Shown: piece after piece, positions 27,070 through 35,509 of the stretch
Numbering within the stretch: the stretch's first letter is position 1
How the letters are laid out: each line of letters starts with the position of its first letter
DNA from: Agrobacterium fabrum str. C58
GTDB taxonomy: Bacteria > Pseudomonadota > Alphaproteobacteria > Rhizobiales > Rhizobiaceae
Reading direction: 5' to 3'
DNA length: 64,000 bases
Assembly: GCF_000092025.1 (NCBI RefSeq)
Contig: NC_003064.2
Coordinates: 124,001 to 188,000, forward strand
Made by a program: the position numbers and the translations under genes
Notes under the pieces: generated by a model
What the model saw: only the letters and a program-made list of their open reading frames with translations
Database searches by the model: none
What the model was told of the DNA's origin: nothing

Positions 27070-27498
27070 TCAAGGTTCAGCCGAAGTAACCCGATATGCC
27101 ATTCCCAGCGATCGCGGAGCAGTTTCTTTGAAGCCAAATTTTTCGTAGAGTTTGTTCGCCGGAACGTCGGCGATCAGACTGACATAGGCCGAGACGGGCA
27201 GCTTTCGCGAGACATACGACATGATTGTCTGCATGATGGTTTTCCCCAGTCCTCGTCCCTGATGGTCGGGATGAACAGCGATGTCGACAACCTGGAAAAA
27301 GCAGCCTCCATCGCCGATCAATCGCCCCATCCCGATTGCCGCGCCTCGATGCATGACAACGACCGAGTAAACCGTACCCGTTAGCCCTAACCGGGCAGCC
27401 TCTGGCGAAAACGCACTTAGCCCGGCGACAGAACGAAGATGCAGGTACTCTTCTACTGTCGGCAAACGGGACGCGGTGCTGTATTGCGATTGTTCCAT
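27070..27498 (-). CDS. GNAT-family N-acetyltransferase
   Basis: 142 residues from ATG 27498. GNAT acetyl-CoA motif A is VVDIAVHPDHQGRGLGKTIM (Q/R-x-x-G-x-G/A), followed by the KLYEKFGFKE motif B. The substrate is unknown. Upstream in-frame starts (27549, 27528) would lengthen it by up to 17 residues but overlap no ribosome site that I can see. Confidence 0.85.
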   Translation of the reverse strand: MEQSQYSTASRLPTVEEYLHLRSVAGLSAFSPEAARLGLTGTVYSVVVMHRGAAIGMGRLIGDGGCFFQVVDIAVHPDHQGRGLGKTIMQTIMSYVSRKLPVSAYVSLIADVPANKLYEKFGFKETAPRSLGMAYRVTSAEP

Positions 27499-27910
27499 CT
27501 TATCGGACGCTTTCCAAATTGAACCCATAAAGTAGCGATTATTTGCCACTCCAAACAGGGTCAGTTGTCAATGGACGTTCAGGACCGAGCTCGACTTCCT
27601 CTCCGGGCCGAAGGTCGTCTTCCGCTTCGCGCCTGCATTCCAGTCACAGACACCGTGTTTGCCCGTACCTAAATGCAGACATGGCTTTACATCCCGGTGC
27701 TTGCTGCTTGCGCTCGCACGAGCAATCGCTCCGCTGGACGGTTGGGGGAAGGCATCCCGCGGCAATTGACGGTGCGAGCGGCTGTTATTCCCCCTATCGG
27801 CACAAAAGTTACCCTCACGGGTGACGATGGCGGCAGTGAAGTTGCCAACGCAGCGTTTGTATGGCACCTCGTTTACATGCCAAATTTGCGAACGAAATAA
27901 GGATGCGACC
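27499..27910. repeat. Non-coding gap with partial intergenic repeat
   Basis: About 410 bp. A partial copy of the dispersed repeat lies at 27605-27640 (GGGCCGAAGGTCGTCTTCCGCTTCGCGCC-like). A plus-strand frame (27673-27900) has a protein-like tail but no good start or domain, and it runs into the upstream region of the MgtC-like gene. It may be a gene remnant; I do not call it. Confidence 0.4.
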
Positions 27911-28411
27911 GTGGGAGACGAAGTTTGGGGGACGTTAGTCAAAGAATTCTCTGATGTTCCAGACGCGTCGGCCATAACTCGCATCACTGTGCGCCTTGTG
28001 ATCGCGGCGGTACTCGGTGGGGTTCTCGGGTTCGAACGCGAGAGCAAGGGCAGAAGTGCTGGCTTGCGGACTCACATGTTGGTTGCCGTAGGTGCTGCAC
28101 TTTTCGTTTTAGGTCCACTGCAGAGCGGCATGCAGATCGGCGATCTGTCACGGGTACTGCAGGGTGTCGTTCAAGGAATAGGCTTCCTCGGCGCGGGTGC
28201 TATCATAATCCGCTCGGCGCAGCGGGAGGTAGAAGGGCTCACCACAGCGGCCAGTATCTGGGCGACAGCCGCGATTGGTGTAATGGCCGGCCTGGGAATG
28301 GAGGTAACGGCCGTCTTATCGACCGCGATCGTCTTGGTCATTCTCGCAGCGGTGCCTCACATCTTGCCCACGCCATCCGAGACGGACTCAAAGTCTATTG
28401 GGGACGATTGA
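27911..28411 (+). CDS. MgtC/SapB-family membrane protein
   Basis: 166 residues from GTG 27911, with AAGGA upstream. Characteristic MgtC motifs: RLVIAAVLGGVLGFERE, KGRSAGLRTHMLV, GVVQGIGFLGAGAIIIR and VEGLTTAASIWATAAIG. About four or five transmembrane helices. MgtC proteins are linked to magnesium limitation and acid or intracellular survival. The short C-terminus lacks the ACT-like domain of longer members. Confidence 0.9.
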   Translation: MGDEVWGTLVKEFSDVPDASAITRITVRLVIAAVLGGVLGFERESKGRSAGLRTHMLVAVGAALFVLGPLQSGMQIGDLSRVLQGVVQGIGFLGAGAIIIRSAQREVEGLTTAASIWATAAIGVMAGLGMEVTAVLSTAIVLVILAAVPHILPTPSETDSKSIGDD

Positions 28412-28494
28412 CCGTAGGACGACAGCGAAGATGTTTCGGCCTCAACTCAATCTGTAGCAGGTACCGCGAAAAGGCTGAAAAGCGCCAAAAACGG

Positions 28495-28899
28495 TCATGC
28501 GACCTGTATTATCGTCGGGATCCCGCGATTGAGGGAGTTGGCGACTGTGCACACCGACCACGCATGATCGATCAAGGCTTTCGGATCGGAGCCGTCCGAT
28601 GTCTCGCACTTTACAGATAGCACGGCTTTGGTGGCGACCAGCGGTACACCCTCTAGGTCAAGTGTCGCTGTTACGGCAATTTGTTCGATTTTCACGCCAC
28701 GTTCATGGGCGACATAGCGTAGGTCATTACAGTAGCAGCCTCCTATTGCTAGAGCGAGCATTTGGCCGCCATTGAAACCGAGACCCAATCCCCCGGCCTT
28801 GCCTTCCGGCCGATCGATGACCACCGTATGGCCGCCAGCCCAACCCATCGCTGCCTCAGTGCCGGCGACGTTCCGCAACTCGATGACCGACCGCACCAT
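28495..28899 (-). CDS. OsmC-family peroxiredoxin-like protein
   Basis: 134 residues from ATG 28899, with GGAG ten bases upstream. OsmC/Ohr features include GLGFNGGQMLALAIGGCYCNDL, holding the first catalytic Cys, and a second Cys in AVLSVKCET. OsmC proteins reduce organic hydroperoxides. Open sequence upstream to 29019 does not look like part of the family. Confidence 0.85.
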   Translation of the reverse strand: MVRSVIELRNVAGTEAAMGWAGGHTVVIDRPEGKAGGLGLGFNGGQMLALAIGGCYCNDLRYVAHERGVKIEQIAVTATLDLEGVPLVATKAVLSVKCETSDGSDPKALIDHAWSVCTVANSLNRGIPTIIQVA

Positions 28900-29119
28900 C
28901 ACATAACTCCGTCCATGTCTGAGCTTTGCAAGTTCGTGGCAAACGTTGGCGTGGTCAACTGTGTTTTCGAGCCTGTTCTTTAAAAGATGAGGTTTGAGGC
29001 CGCTCGGGGCGGCGGCCAATTTGGCGAGAGTGCACCAGAAGCGGCCGTTCCGGCAACAGAGAGTCCAACTTATGGCTGGGTGCCGTTGAGTTAAGGAATG
29101 CCCGCAATTTCGGGAAATG

Positions 29120-29590
29120 CTACACTTCTGATGTCCACCATGTCGAAGCTAATGAAAGGTTGGCTTGGCTCAATAACGCAGTTTTGGCGGCATCCCGTTG
29201 AGCGCCAACTACCACAACTTGTGCGAACCCCCGCCGATTTAGCTCCGATTTTGCGCGCTGTAACAATGCTGCACCCGCATCGTGCCAACGATCTTTAGCA
29301 GCAACGCAGAAGTCATCGATCAAAGCGGTCGCCCCACCCGGATCGTATACTTGCGGAGTTGGAAACTCTCGCGCGATAAGAAAACCGACGATCAGTGTGT
29401 TCTCAACGGCGACAAGAGACACGTTGTGCTCATCAGAGAACAGTTTTTCAAACCATGAAAGAGTCGAAGCAGCTGAGTTAGCGGCTTTCTTCCAAAAGCG
29501 CGGCTCGTAGTTCTCGTATTCTTTGCGTCTTGCTTCGACAAGCTCCACGCACCGGAGCGCATCCTCTTTCGAGGCATTCCTAATTTGCAT
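29120..29590 (-). CDS. GNAT-family N-acetyltransferase
   Basis: 156 residues from ATG 29590 (MQIRNASKEDALRCVEL is a typical GNAT first strand and helix). The acetyl-CoA region is ALIDDFCVAAKDRWHDAGAALLQRAK, with the usual Gly-rich loop weakened. The substrate is unknown. A frame open to 29662 upstream adds non-family sequence. Confidence 0.75.
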   Translation of the reverse strand: MQIRNASKEDALRCVELVEARRKEYENYEPRFWKKAANSAASTLSWFEKLFSDEHNVSLVAVENTLIVGFLIAREFPTPQVYDPGGATALIDDFCVAAKDRWHDAGAALLQRAKSELNRRGFAQVVVVGAQRDAAKTALLSQANLSLASTWWTSEV

Positions 29591-29669
29591 CTGGCTAACC
29601 TTGTGGCTGCATTCATCTGCGATGGCAGCCAGTACAGTGTGGCAAAACACCTCTGTCAACATCTGCTAT

Positions 29670-29710
29670 GGGCCAACGGCCGACTTGGCGCGGAAGCGCC
29701 AATTGCGGAC
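29670..29710. repeat. Dispersed intergenic repeat, rearranged copy
   Basis: GGGCCAACGGCCGACTTGGCGCGGAAGCGCCAATTGCGGAC-like. It carries the same end blocks (GGGCCAAC..., GCGCCAATTGCGG) as 27015-27060 and 31987-32030, but the central CTTCCGCTTCGCGCC arm is inverted to GGCGCGGAAG. This suggests inversion of a stem. Confidence 0.5.
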
Positions 29711-29738
29711 ATATAGCGTGCTGGAAAGAATGATGAAC

Positions 29739-30374
29739 TCAGCTCAGCGATAAGCCTTCTTCAAGTATGGACTGCTTCACCGCATCCCGTTCTTTTACGC
29801 GTTCATACCAGCCTCTGAGGTTGAGAAGATCGTCGAAATGGATATCTGCACCATAGTATGACTTCAGCCATGACGCTTGTCCCCAGCTTGTGAGAGCGAA
29901 CAGATATGCATCGGCGACCGTGAAATTCTCGCCCATCAAAAAACGCTGCGATGCCAGCAAATTGTCGATCCATGCGTAGCGCTTTTCCAGCTTCGGCGTT
30001 GCTGTTTCGAGATATGCACCCGCCTGTTTCGCATAAAGAAGTGGAATGAAGCCCTTGTGGATTTCGGTCGATAGGAAACTCAGCATCTCCTGCAGCTTGT
30101 AACGCTCGAAAGTGCCGTTGGCGGGAGCGAGGCCGGATTGAGGCTTCAGATCGGCCATGTATTGGACGATGGCTGGCCCCTCGAAAAGCATCGCGCCGTT
30201 CCCCACGTCCAGGGCCGGAATGTAGCCATTGGGATTGATGTCGTAATAATCTTGGCCCCCTTCAGTCTTATGATCTTTGAAGTTCACCCTGACAAATTCG
30301 ATATCCAACTCCAGTTCGTTGGCAACGATGTGTGGTGAGAGCGAGCAAGCGGCGGGCATGTAGTAGAGTTTCAT
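29739..30374 (-). CDS. Glutathione S-transferase
   Basis: 211 residues from ATG 30374. N-terminal thioredoxin-like domain (MKLYYMPAACSLSPHIVANE; NPNGYIPALDVGN with the cis-Pro; GPAIVQYMAD with the gamma-glutamyl-binding region) and all-alpha C-terminal domain (FTVADAYLFALTSW, the N-capping motif). Beta-class-like GstA with Cys in the active-site loop. Divergent from an HxlR regulator, suggesting induction by electrophiles. Confidence 0.9.
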   Translation of the reverse strand: MKLYYMPAACSLSPHIVANELELDIEFVRVNFKDHKTEGGQDYYDINPNGYIPALDVGNGAMLFEGPAIVQYMADLKPQSGLAPANGTFERYKLQEMLSFLSTEIHKGFIPLLYAKQAGAYLETATPKLEKRYAWIDNLLASQRFLMGENFTVADAYLFALTSWGQASWLKSYYGADIHFDDLLNLRGWYERVKERDAVKQSILEEGLSLS

Positions 30375-30479
30375 TAATCGTCTCCTGGATTTCAGTACCT
30401 CGCGGCATGTTGCATGAGGACCAAAATCCACTTAGTTGACGCGGTAGAGAAATGTAAGAACGCAAAATAATGTCATCTA

Positions 30480-30496
30480 GGTACATAAATTATACC
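30480..30496. promoter_or_regulatory. Candidate HxlR operator
   Basis: GGTACATAAATTATACC is an imperfect 17-bp palindrome (GGTA/TACC arms) directly before the AGGAGGT ribosome site of the HxlR gene, in the divergent region shared with the glutathione S-transferase gene. The position and size fit HxlR-family sites; binding by this regulator is inferred. Confidence 0.5.
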
Positions 30497-30516
30497 GGTT
30501 TTCAGGAGGTGCGAAT

Positions 30517-30840
30517 TTGAAGGACACCGTCACCGGTTGTTCCGTTGAGCTCGCAATGCATCTGCTGGGCGGAAGATGGCGTTTGCTAATCGCATCCTAT
30601 CTCATCGATGGTCCAAAACGGTTCAACGAACTCAGGAGGCTCATACCGGGCATTTCTCAAAGGATGCTGAGCCTAGACCTCCGTGCATTGGAGGACGCCA
30701 GCTTGATTGCCAGAACCGTTTACCCAACAGTTCCCGTAAAGGTGGAGTATGCGCTCACCGAAGAAGGACGCCGTCTGGGTAAAGTTGTCGCAGTCGTTCA
30801 GGAATTCGGGCTTTGGCTGAAAGATAGGAATGCAAGCTGA
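30517..30840 (+). CDS. HxlR-family winged-helix regulator
   Basis: 107 residues from TTG 30517 with AGGAGGT at 30504-30510. HxlR signature: C-S-V-E near the N-terminus (TGCSVELAMHLLGGRWRLLI), RFNELRRLIPGISQRMLSLDLRALE as the recognition helix region, then YALTEEGRRLGKVV. The N-terminal Cys may sense electrophiles, as in YodB/HypR. Likely controls the divergent glutathione S-transferase. Confidence 0.9.
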   Translation: MKDTVTGCSVELAMHLLGGRWRLLIASYLIDGPKRFNELRRLIPGISQRMLSLDLRALEDASLIARTVYPTVPVKVEYALTEEGRRLGKVVAVVQEFGLWLKDRNAS

Positions 30841-30901
30841 CCTGATGTCCGCTTCGGGCGGGGAACTGCCCTAATGCAAAGCACCAAGTGCGGTCGGGAA
30901 T

Positions 30902-31309
30902 CTATCGGACGCGGGGAACTACCGGATTTTCAAGAAAGCCACGCCGGAAGGCTCTTGCAACAACCACGCCCAGTCCAAATCCCGATATCAATCTTGCTAG
31001 CAAAAGATCAGGCAATGAATAGGACGCCAGCCAATGAAAGATTCCAAATGCCAAGAACGATGTTGCGACAAGGCTAAGCTGGCCGTCTGTTGCTGGCCGA
31101 CGAAAAGCCACAGAATGAAACCCAGCGACGCCCCCAACCAAGCATGGCAAAAACTGACCGAGAGTTATCGTTGGCTTCGCCGTAAGCGTGTCCAGATGGC
31201 AAAAGATGAACGCTAACAATCCGGTGCCAAGTAACTGCAACAATACGGCTCCAACCAGGCGTGTTCTGACGGAATATTTGGGTTTTGAGTAGCGAAAATA
31301 TGTGACCAA
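30902..31309 (-). CDS. Small integral membrane protein of unknown function
   Basis: 135 residues with about four hydrophobic segments: LVGAVLLQLLGTGLLAFIF, FLPCLVGGVAGF, LVATSFLAFGIFHWLA and LLLARLISGFGLGVVVA. The N-terminus is basic (TYFRYSKPKYSVRTR). I do not recognise a family. No clear operon partner; the neighbours point away or are separated by repeats. Confidence 0.55.
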   Translation of the reverse strand: MVTYFRYSKPKYSVRTRLVGAVLLQLLGTGLLAFIFCHLDTLTAKPTITLGQFLPCLVGGVAGFHSVAFRRPATDGQLSLVATSFLAFGIFHWLASYSLPDLLLARLISGFGLGVVVARAFRRGFLENPVVPRVR

Positions 31310-31454
31310 GACGCCCTCCTTTGACGTGGTCGCGTTCGATGGGCCGCGACCGCCTTAAAATTCGTACAACCTCAACTAGAGTTGAGGTCAAGGGGCAATG
31401 GCACAAGAGTCAACCTTTTGGCAGAGTGTCCGACGGGCGAGATGAGAGGTTTGC

Positions 31455-31979
31455 GTGCCAACTATTATGAGGACTAACCGACTGCTTCTTAGGGAAGTCG
31501 AGAAACAAGACCTAGACGCGTTGAGCAAGATTTACGCCGACCATGAATGCATGAAATTCTATCCAAGCACCAAGTCGTCATCGGAAATCCGGACTTGGTT
31601 TCAGGAGCTTTCATTCGACAGCTACCTCAAGCACGGCTTCGGCCTTTGGGCAGTAGTTGACCCTTCTTCTGGACAGGTCATCGGCGACTGTGGGATTACT
31701 CTCCAAGAGACCCCTGAAGGCACCGAACCGGAAATTGGGTATCATCTGTGGCGTGGCTTCTAGGGGAACGGCTTTGCTACTGAGGCTGCGACAGCTTGTC
31801 GGGGCCATGCGCTGAACACCCTTGGCCTGGGCAGGGTGGTCAGCATAATAAGCCCCGAAAATATACCGTCGCAGAAAGTCGCGGAAAAAGTCCATGACCG
31901 AATGGAGGTCTACCAAAAACGGCTCCAGAGCAGCGGGCGCATCGTAAATCGATACCTGTATATTAGCCAAGCTCAATGA
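31455..31979 (+). pseudogene. GNAT (RimL/RimJ-like) acetyltransferase broken by an in-frame TAG
   Basis: From GTG 31455 the frame reads a RimJ/RimL-type protein (RTNRLLLREVEKQDLDAL; IGYHLWRGF). It stops at TAG 31761-31763, then continues in the same frame to TGA 31977-31979 with GNGFATEAATACRGHAL and ISPENIPSQKVAEKV, the rest of the family fold. Homologues have Trp at the position of the stop (GYHLxxxxWGxGxATEA), so a TGG-to-TAG change is the simplest explanation. The acetyl-CoA site is lost unless the stop is read through. Confidence 0.85.
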
Positions 31980-31986
31980 CCACTAC

Positions 31987-32030
31987 GGGCCAACTGCGGT
32001 CTTCCGCTTCGCGCCAAAAGCGGTCATCGC
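31987..32030. repeat. Dispersed intergenic repeat, copy 2
   Basis: GGGCCAACTGCGGTCTTCCGCTTCGCGCCAAAAGCGGTCATC-type sequence immediately after the broken acetyltransferase; the best match to 27015-27060. Contains short internal inverted repeats (GCGG/CCGC and GGTC/GACC-like), so it can fold as RNA or ssDNA. Confidence 0.6.
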
Positions 32031-32101
32031 ATAAATTCAAGGAATGCCTGTTCTAAGGTATATGGCTTACGTCCTCCGAGCAGAAATGCTTAATTCCAGG
32101 A

Positions 32102-32536
32102 ATGACAGAACCTACGCCCGAACAAATCGAAAAACTCGCTACCGCCTTTGAGCGCTTTACCCGTCGTTTCAAGGTCGCGGAGGCAGCGGCAGTCATGCAA
32201 AACTCGCTCAACCCCCTCGACATTCAGGCGCTTCTTTTCATTGATGAGCATCCCGAGTGTAATCTGGGGGATGTAGCCCGGCATCTTCAGGTCGCGCTGA
32301 CGACAATGTCGTCTTCGGCCGACCGGCTGGTCCGTCGGGAGATGATTGAACGGCAGCGGCCAGAGGCAAACCGCAGGTCGGTGGCTCTGACAATCACGGA
32401 CAAGGGGCAGCAAGTGGTCGCAGGCTATATCGATGGATATCGAGCCTCCTGCAAAGCGATGCTGCGGGCGCTTGATACCGTTGACCAAACCGAATTTCTG
32501 AGGATTACCCAACAGATCGCAAAATACGAAGGTTGA
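32102..32536 (+). CDS. MarR-family transcriptional regulator
   Basis: 144 residues with the MarR winged-helix core: LNPLDIQALLFIDEHPECNLGDVARHLQVALTTMSSSADRLVRREMIERQRPEANRRSVALTITDKGQQVV. The beta-wing DxRR variant reads EANRRS. The ATG is preceded by CCAGGA. It lies 54 bp before a codirectional SDR gene, with a palindrome between. Confidence 0.9.
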   Translation: MTEPTPEQIEKLATAFERFTRRFKVAEAAAVMQNSLNPLDIQALLFIDEHPECNLGDVARHLQVALTTMSSSADRLVRREMIERQRPEANRRSVALTITDKGQQVVAGYIDGYRASCKAMLRALDTVDQTEFLRITQQIAKYEG

Positions 32537-32540
32537 ATAT

Positions 32541-32553
32541 TACGAATATCGTA
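32541..32553. promoter_or_regulatory. Palindrome TACGAATATCGTA, candidate MarR operator
   Basis: Perfect 5-3-5 inverted repeat (TACGA-ATA-TCGTA) centred 44 bp upstream of the SDR start and five bases after the MarR stop. The position suggests control of the SDR gene, possibly by the MarR protein. It could also be part of a weak hairpin. Confidence 0.5.
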
Positions 32554-32590
32554 GTATGTCTCTGACATCGAAATGATCAGGGACGTCATC

Positions 32591-33337
32591 ATGACCCACA
32601 CACCGCCCACTGCACTCGTCACAGGAGCAAACAAGGGTATTGGCCTCGCCATCGCACGGCAGCTTGGCGCAGCCGGACACACGGTCTGGCTGGGGTGCCG
32701 AGATATGTCACGGGGTGAGATGGCAGCTTTCGAACTGAGAGAAAACGGGGTTGACGCCCGTGCAGTGCAACTCGATGTTACGGACGATGCGAGCGCGTCC
32801 AGTGCCGCCAAAACTATCGAGAGTGAAGTCGGGCATCTCGACGTTTTGGTCAACAACGCCGGGCTCATGTTTGGTTCGCCTCCCTCTCTTGCCGAGGAGT
32901 CAATTGACGAGATTCAGCAAATGTTCAACACCAACGTTTTCGGGGTGATGCGCGTCACTCAAGCCTTCTTGCCGTTGTTGCGCAAATCGAAGGCGGCCCG
33001 GATCGTAATGATGAGCAGCGGCCTCAGTTCGTTGACGGATGCCTTGGACATGCGGAGCGAAACATGGACGGTCGGTTTTGGCGGATACTGCGCCTCAAAG
33101 ACTGCACTGAACATGTTGACCGTCAAGCTTGCGAAGGAGCTTGATCGGGAAGGGATCAAAGTGAATGCGGTAGACCCCGGCCTGACATCGACTGATATGA
33201 CAGGCAACGGACCGGGGCACTCACCTGAAGATGGCGCACGCCCCGCATTCGCTCTAGCAACGACGCACGCATATGGACCGACAGCAGGGTTCTACGCTTG
33301 CGCTCCATCAGGCGAACTTGTGCAAAAGAGTTGGTGA
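32591..33337 (+). CDS. SDR-family oxidoreductase (carbonyl-reductase-like)
   Basis: 248 residues from ATG 32591, with AGGGACG upstream; an ATG at 32573 is also possible. TGANKGIGLAIA (cofactor), VLVNNAGLM, MMSSGLSSL (catalytic Ser), YCASKTALNML (YxxxK) and VDPGLTSTDM. The GANKGIG form is typical of plant/bacterial carbonyl-reductase-like SDRs. Probably part of a MarR-controlled detoxification unit. Confidence 0.9.
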   Translation: MTHTPPTALVTGANKGIGLAIARQLGAAGHTVWLGCRDMSRGEMAAFELRENGVDARAVQLDVTDDASASSAAKTIESEVGHLDVLVNNAGLMFGSPPSLAEESIDEIQQMFNTNVFGVMRVTQAFLPLLRKSKAARIVMMSSGLSSLTDALDMRSETWTVGFGGYCASKTALNMLTVKLAKELDREGIKVNAVDPGLTSTDMTGNGPGHSPEDGARPAFALATTHAYGPTAGFYACAPSGELVQKSW

Positions 33338-33499
33338 GACGCATTCAGCGATTATGGGATGCGGGCCGACCGGTTCCGCATCTCAATGTCTCCTTCGGGC
33401 CGACAGGAGACGCTCTGCCGCAAGAAGGGTTGCCGTCGGCTTTTCCGTCATCCCCGTTGCTCGGTTTCTTGCTATTCTTCGCTGAGTGTGTGTTGAACC

Positions 33500-33887
33500 T
33501 TACATCCTGCGCTCGGTACTCTTCAGTGAGCTTGAGAGCCCGGAAACGCGACTGGCCTCACGCTGCTGCAAGACATGCCGGGATTCGGCCAGTATCTCGC
33601 GATACCTTTGGATCTTGGTCGTTTTCATCCTGAATAAGTCGTCGACTGATACCGTTGCCTGCTGCACCGGAAAAGCCATTTCGTTTTCCAGAAGGTCGAG
33701 CAAAAGGTTTCGCATCACTGCGTTTTTCTCGAAGTTTCGCGAGCTCAATAGCCTTCCCACTCGACTCAAATTTCCGTGCGATAGCTTTGTCAATATCGTG
33801 TTCGACAAGCAGAATCTTGGTGGTATAATACCGGCAAGCAAAGAATGCTGTGACGAGCGCGCATAACGCGATGACAATGTAGATCAT
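33500..33887 (-). pseudogene. Small membrane-anchored protein with a +1 frameshift
   Basis: The start frame (ATG 33887) encodes an N-terminal membrane helix (MIYIVIALCALVTAFFACRYY) and a charged helix to KLREK. The protein-like continuation, NAVMRNLLLDLLENEMAF and QRYREILAESRHVLQQRE, is in the next frame and ends at TAA 33500. The switch coincides with a run of five A (minus strand) near 33730, so one extra A is the likely cause: indel, error or slippage. Left unshifted, the first frame runs to 33558. No family recognised. Confidence 0.45.
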
Positions 33888-34065
33888 TTCGACCTCCAGG
33901 TTATCCTAAAAGTCGATATTCGGAAGTCGGATTTCAATACGCGATTCACTCGGCAAACCAAAATGGCTCCGCTTTGATGAGGAACCGGGCCGTAACCGTA
34001 TCAAGTTCATCGCGATTGAAACGGTGATTGTCAGACGCTTCAATCTTACATACTTTGGCGTCTTG

Positions 34066-34353
34066 TTACCTTAACAGGTACTTCGCCTTTCTCACGGGGT
34101 ATGCGAGAGGCTCACCATTTTCCAAGATGAAACCCATACGGTACATGCATCTGCGCATTTCGGGAGAGCCATATGCACCTCCATAAATACCGACGGGGTG
34201 GTATGATGGGTAAGATTCAAAACTGCATCTGTCGAGTGCTGAACGATAGGCGATCTCACGTACGTAGTCACCCGTCACCGGAACCGTACCGTAAAGATGC
34301 CATTGAGTACGTGCTTCCGCGACTGCTGCCGTGAAGGTAACGCCCAGAATCAC
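34066..34353 (-). CDS. Small secreted protein of unknown function, possibly frameshifted in the signal peptide
   Basis: GTG 34353 gives about 95 residues starting with a short hydrophobic segment ending AAVAEA, then a mature part with Cys pairs and YHPVGIYGGAYGSPEMRRCMYRMGF. An ATG at 34376 in another frame reads MKLKRL before a stop. Joining it to the GTG frame would restore a standard signal peptide, so a one-base change near 34358 is possible. No family recognised. Confidence 0.45.
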   Translation of the reverse strand: MILGVTFTAAVAEARTQWHLYGTVPVTGDYVREIAYRSALDRCSFESYPSYHPVGIYGGAYGSPEMRRCMYRMGFILENGEPLAYPVRKAKYLLR

Positions 34354-34693
34354 GCTTAGAGCCGCTTGAGTTTCATGACACGCCTCCAAATGAACAATTA
34401 TGACGAGCAACGGAGATTTCGTCCGGTTATTCCCTCGCTCAGACGCAGTTGCGCAATTGTGGTCTCTTCGCCCCCACGGTCGGAGTACATGCCACTTTCT
34501 TTTCCCCTTTGGGTCAACTTCGGGAGTGACGTCAGCTTTGGGCCTCCGTACCGGCTATTCAGATCAGTCCCGCCATCTCCTGAAATAAGACGTAAGCAAA
34601 AAGTCGTGGCGTCGTTCTTGTCAGGGACAGTCTAGCAAAATTTGGCAACACTACATTGTTGCCGATTCTCTACATTTCCAACGAGCGCCAAGC

Positions 34694-34718
34694 AAAAACC
34701 CCGCCGGGGATGGCGGGG
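34694..34718 (-). terminator. Rho-independent terminator of the host-attachment-type gene
   Basis: Read on the minus strand: CCCCGCC, loop ATCCCC, GGCGGGG, then TTTTT. Stem arms at 34712-34718 and 34699-34705, T-tract at 34694-34698. It lies 26 bp after the stop at 34745. The rest of the 34411-34744 gap shows no gene. Confidence 0.9.
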
Positions 34719-34744
34719 CCGATAACGCCGTTTAGATGCAGGAT

Positions 34745-35149
34745 TTAAGCGACAGCGAGTGCTTTCTCGATATCCTGTACAGAATGGCCAGTCAGATCTT
34801 TATCCAGTTCTCCAATAAGAACTTCCGACAACGACTTATGGTAGCCCTTGCGCATCTCACCCAGTGTGCGCGGTGCCGCGATAATCACCAGACTTTTAAT
34901 CTTGCCCTCAAGCACCTGCTTGTTCAGCATATCCGTAACACCTGCACCAAACCCGTCTTCGTCTTGCTGGCTATCGTCGGGATTAGCCGAGCTACGGGAA
35001 TGTCGGGCGCCGGAAGAGATCTTCGAGCTGTCGATCGCCGGATCTGGCAACGCTGTCAGATTGACAGTCGCCGCATCTCCGTCGTTCCGAAAAAGGCTAA
35101 GCTTTTCGCCATCGGCAACGGCAACGACCGTGTTCTGCGGAAGGTTCAT
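34745..35149 (-). CDS. Host attachment protein family (baeRF-like)
   Basis: 134 residues from ATG 35149, with AAGGAG upstream. Start (NTVVAVADGEKLSLFRNDGD) and end (KSLVIIAAPRTLGEMRKGYHKSLSEVLIGELDKDLTGHSVQDIEKAL) match the family annotated as required for attachment to host cells, related to the baeRF/eRF1-like fold. The attachment label comes from family naming; the molecular role is unknown. Single-gene unit with its own terminator. Confidence 0.85.
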   Translation of the reverse strand: MNLPQNTVVAVADGEKLSLFRNDGDAATVNLTALPDPAIDSSKISSGARHSRSSANPDDSQQDEDGFGAGVTDMLNKQVLEGKIKSLVIIAAPRTLGEMRKGYHKSLSEVLIGELDKDLTGHSVQDIEKALAVA

Positions 35150-35509
35150 GTTGATCTCCTTGGTGAGCAGCTCGAGCCCAGATGACCGACCCTGCTTGTT
35201 TCTGTCAGAGAATAACCTCGCTACAGACCATCCGTTCCGCAGTCGGCCCGACAAAAATCCAGCCTTGGCGTATCGCCTTGATCAGTCATCCCAGTCAAAT
35301 GCTTGATGGCCTTCCTCTAGCCATCGCTGCGGCAGAGGTCAGTCGAGGCTGCTGTACCAAGCACAGACCCTTGGAACAAACTCGGCAGTAAGCATCCGCA
35401 GCGAGAAACTTCCGCGACAATGCTGGTGAGCGGTACGGCATGGACATGCCGACCCTGTAATCTGAAACGGCGTCCACATTGAATACTGTATAAAATATAA
35501 TTGGTAAAA

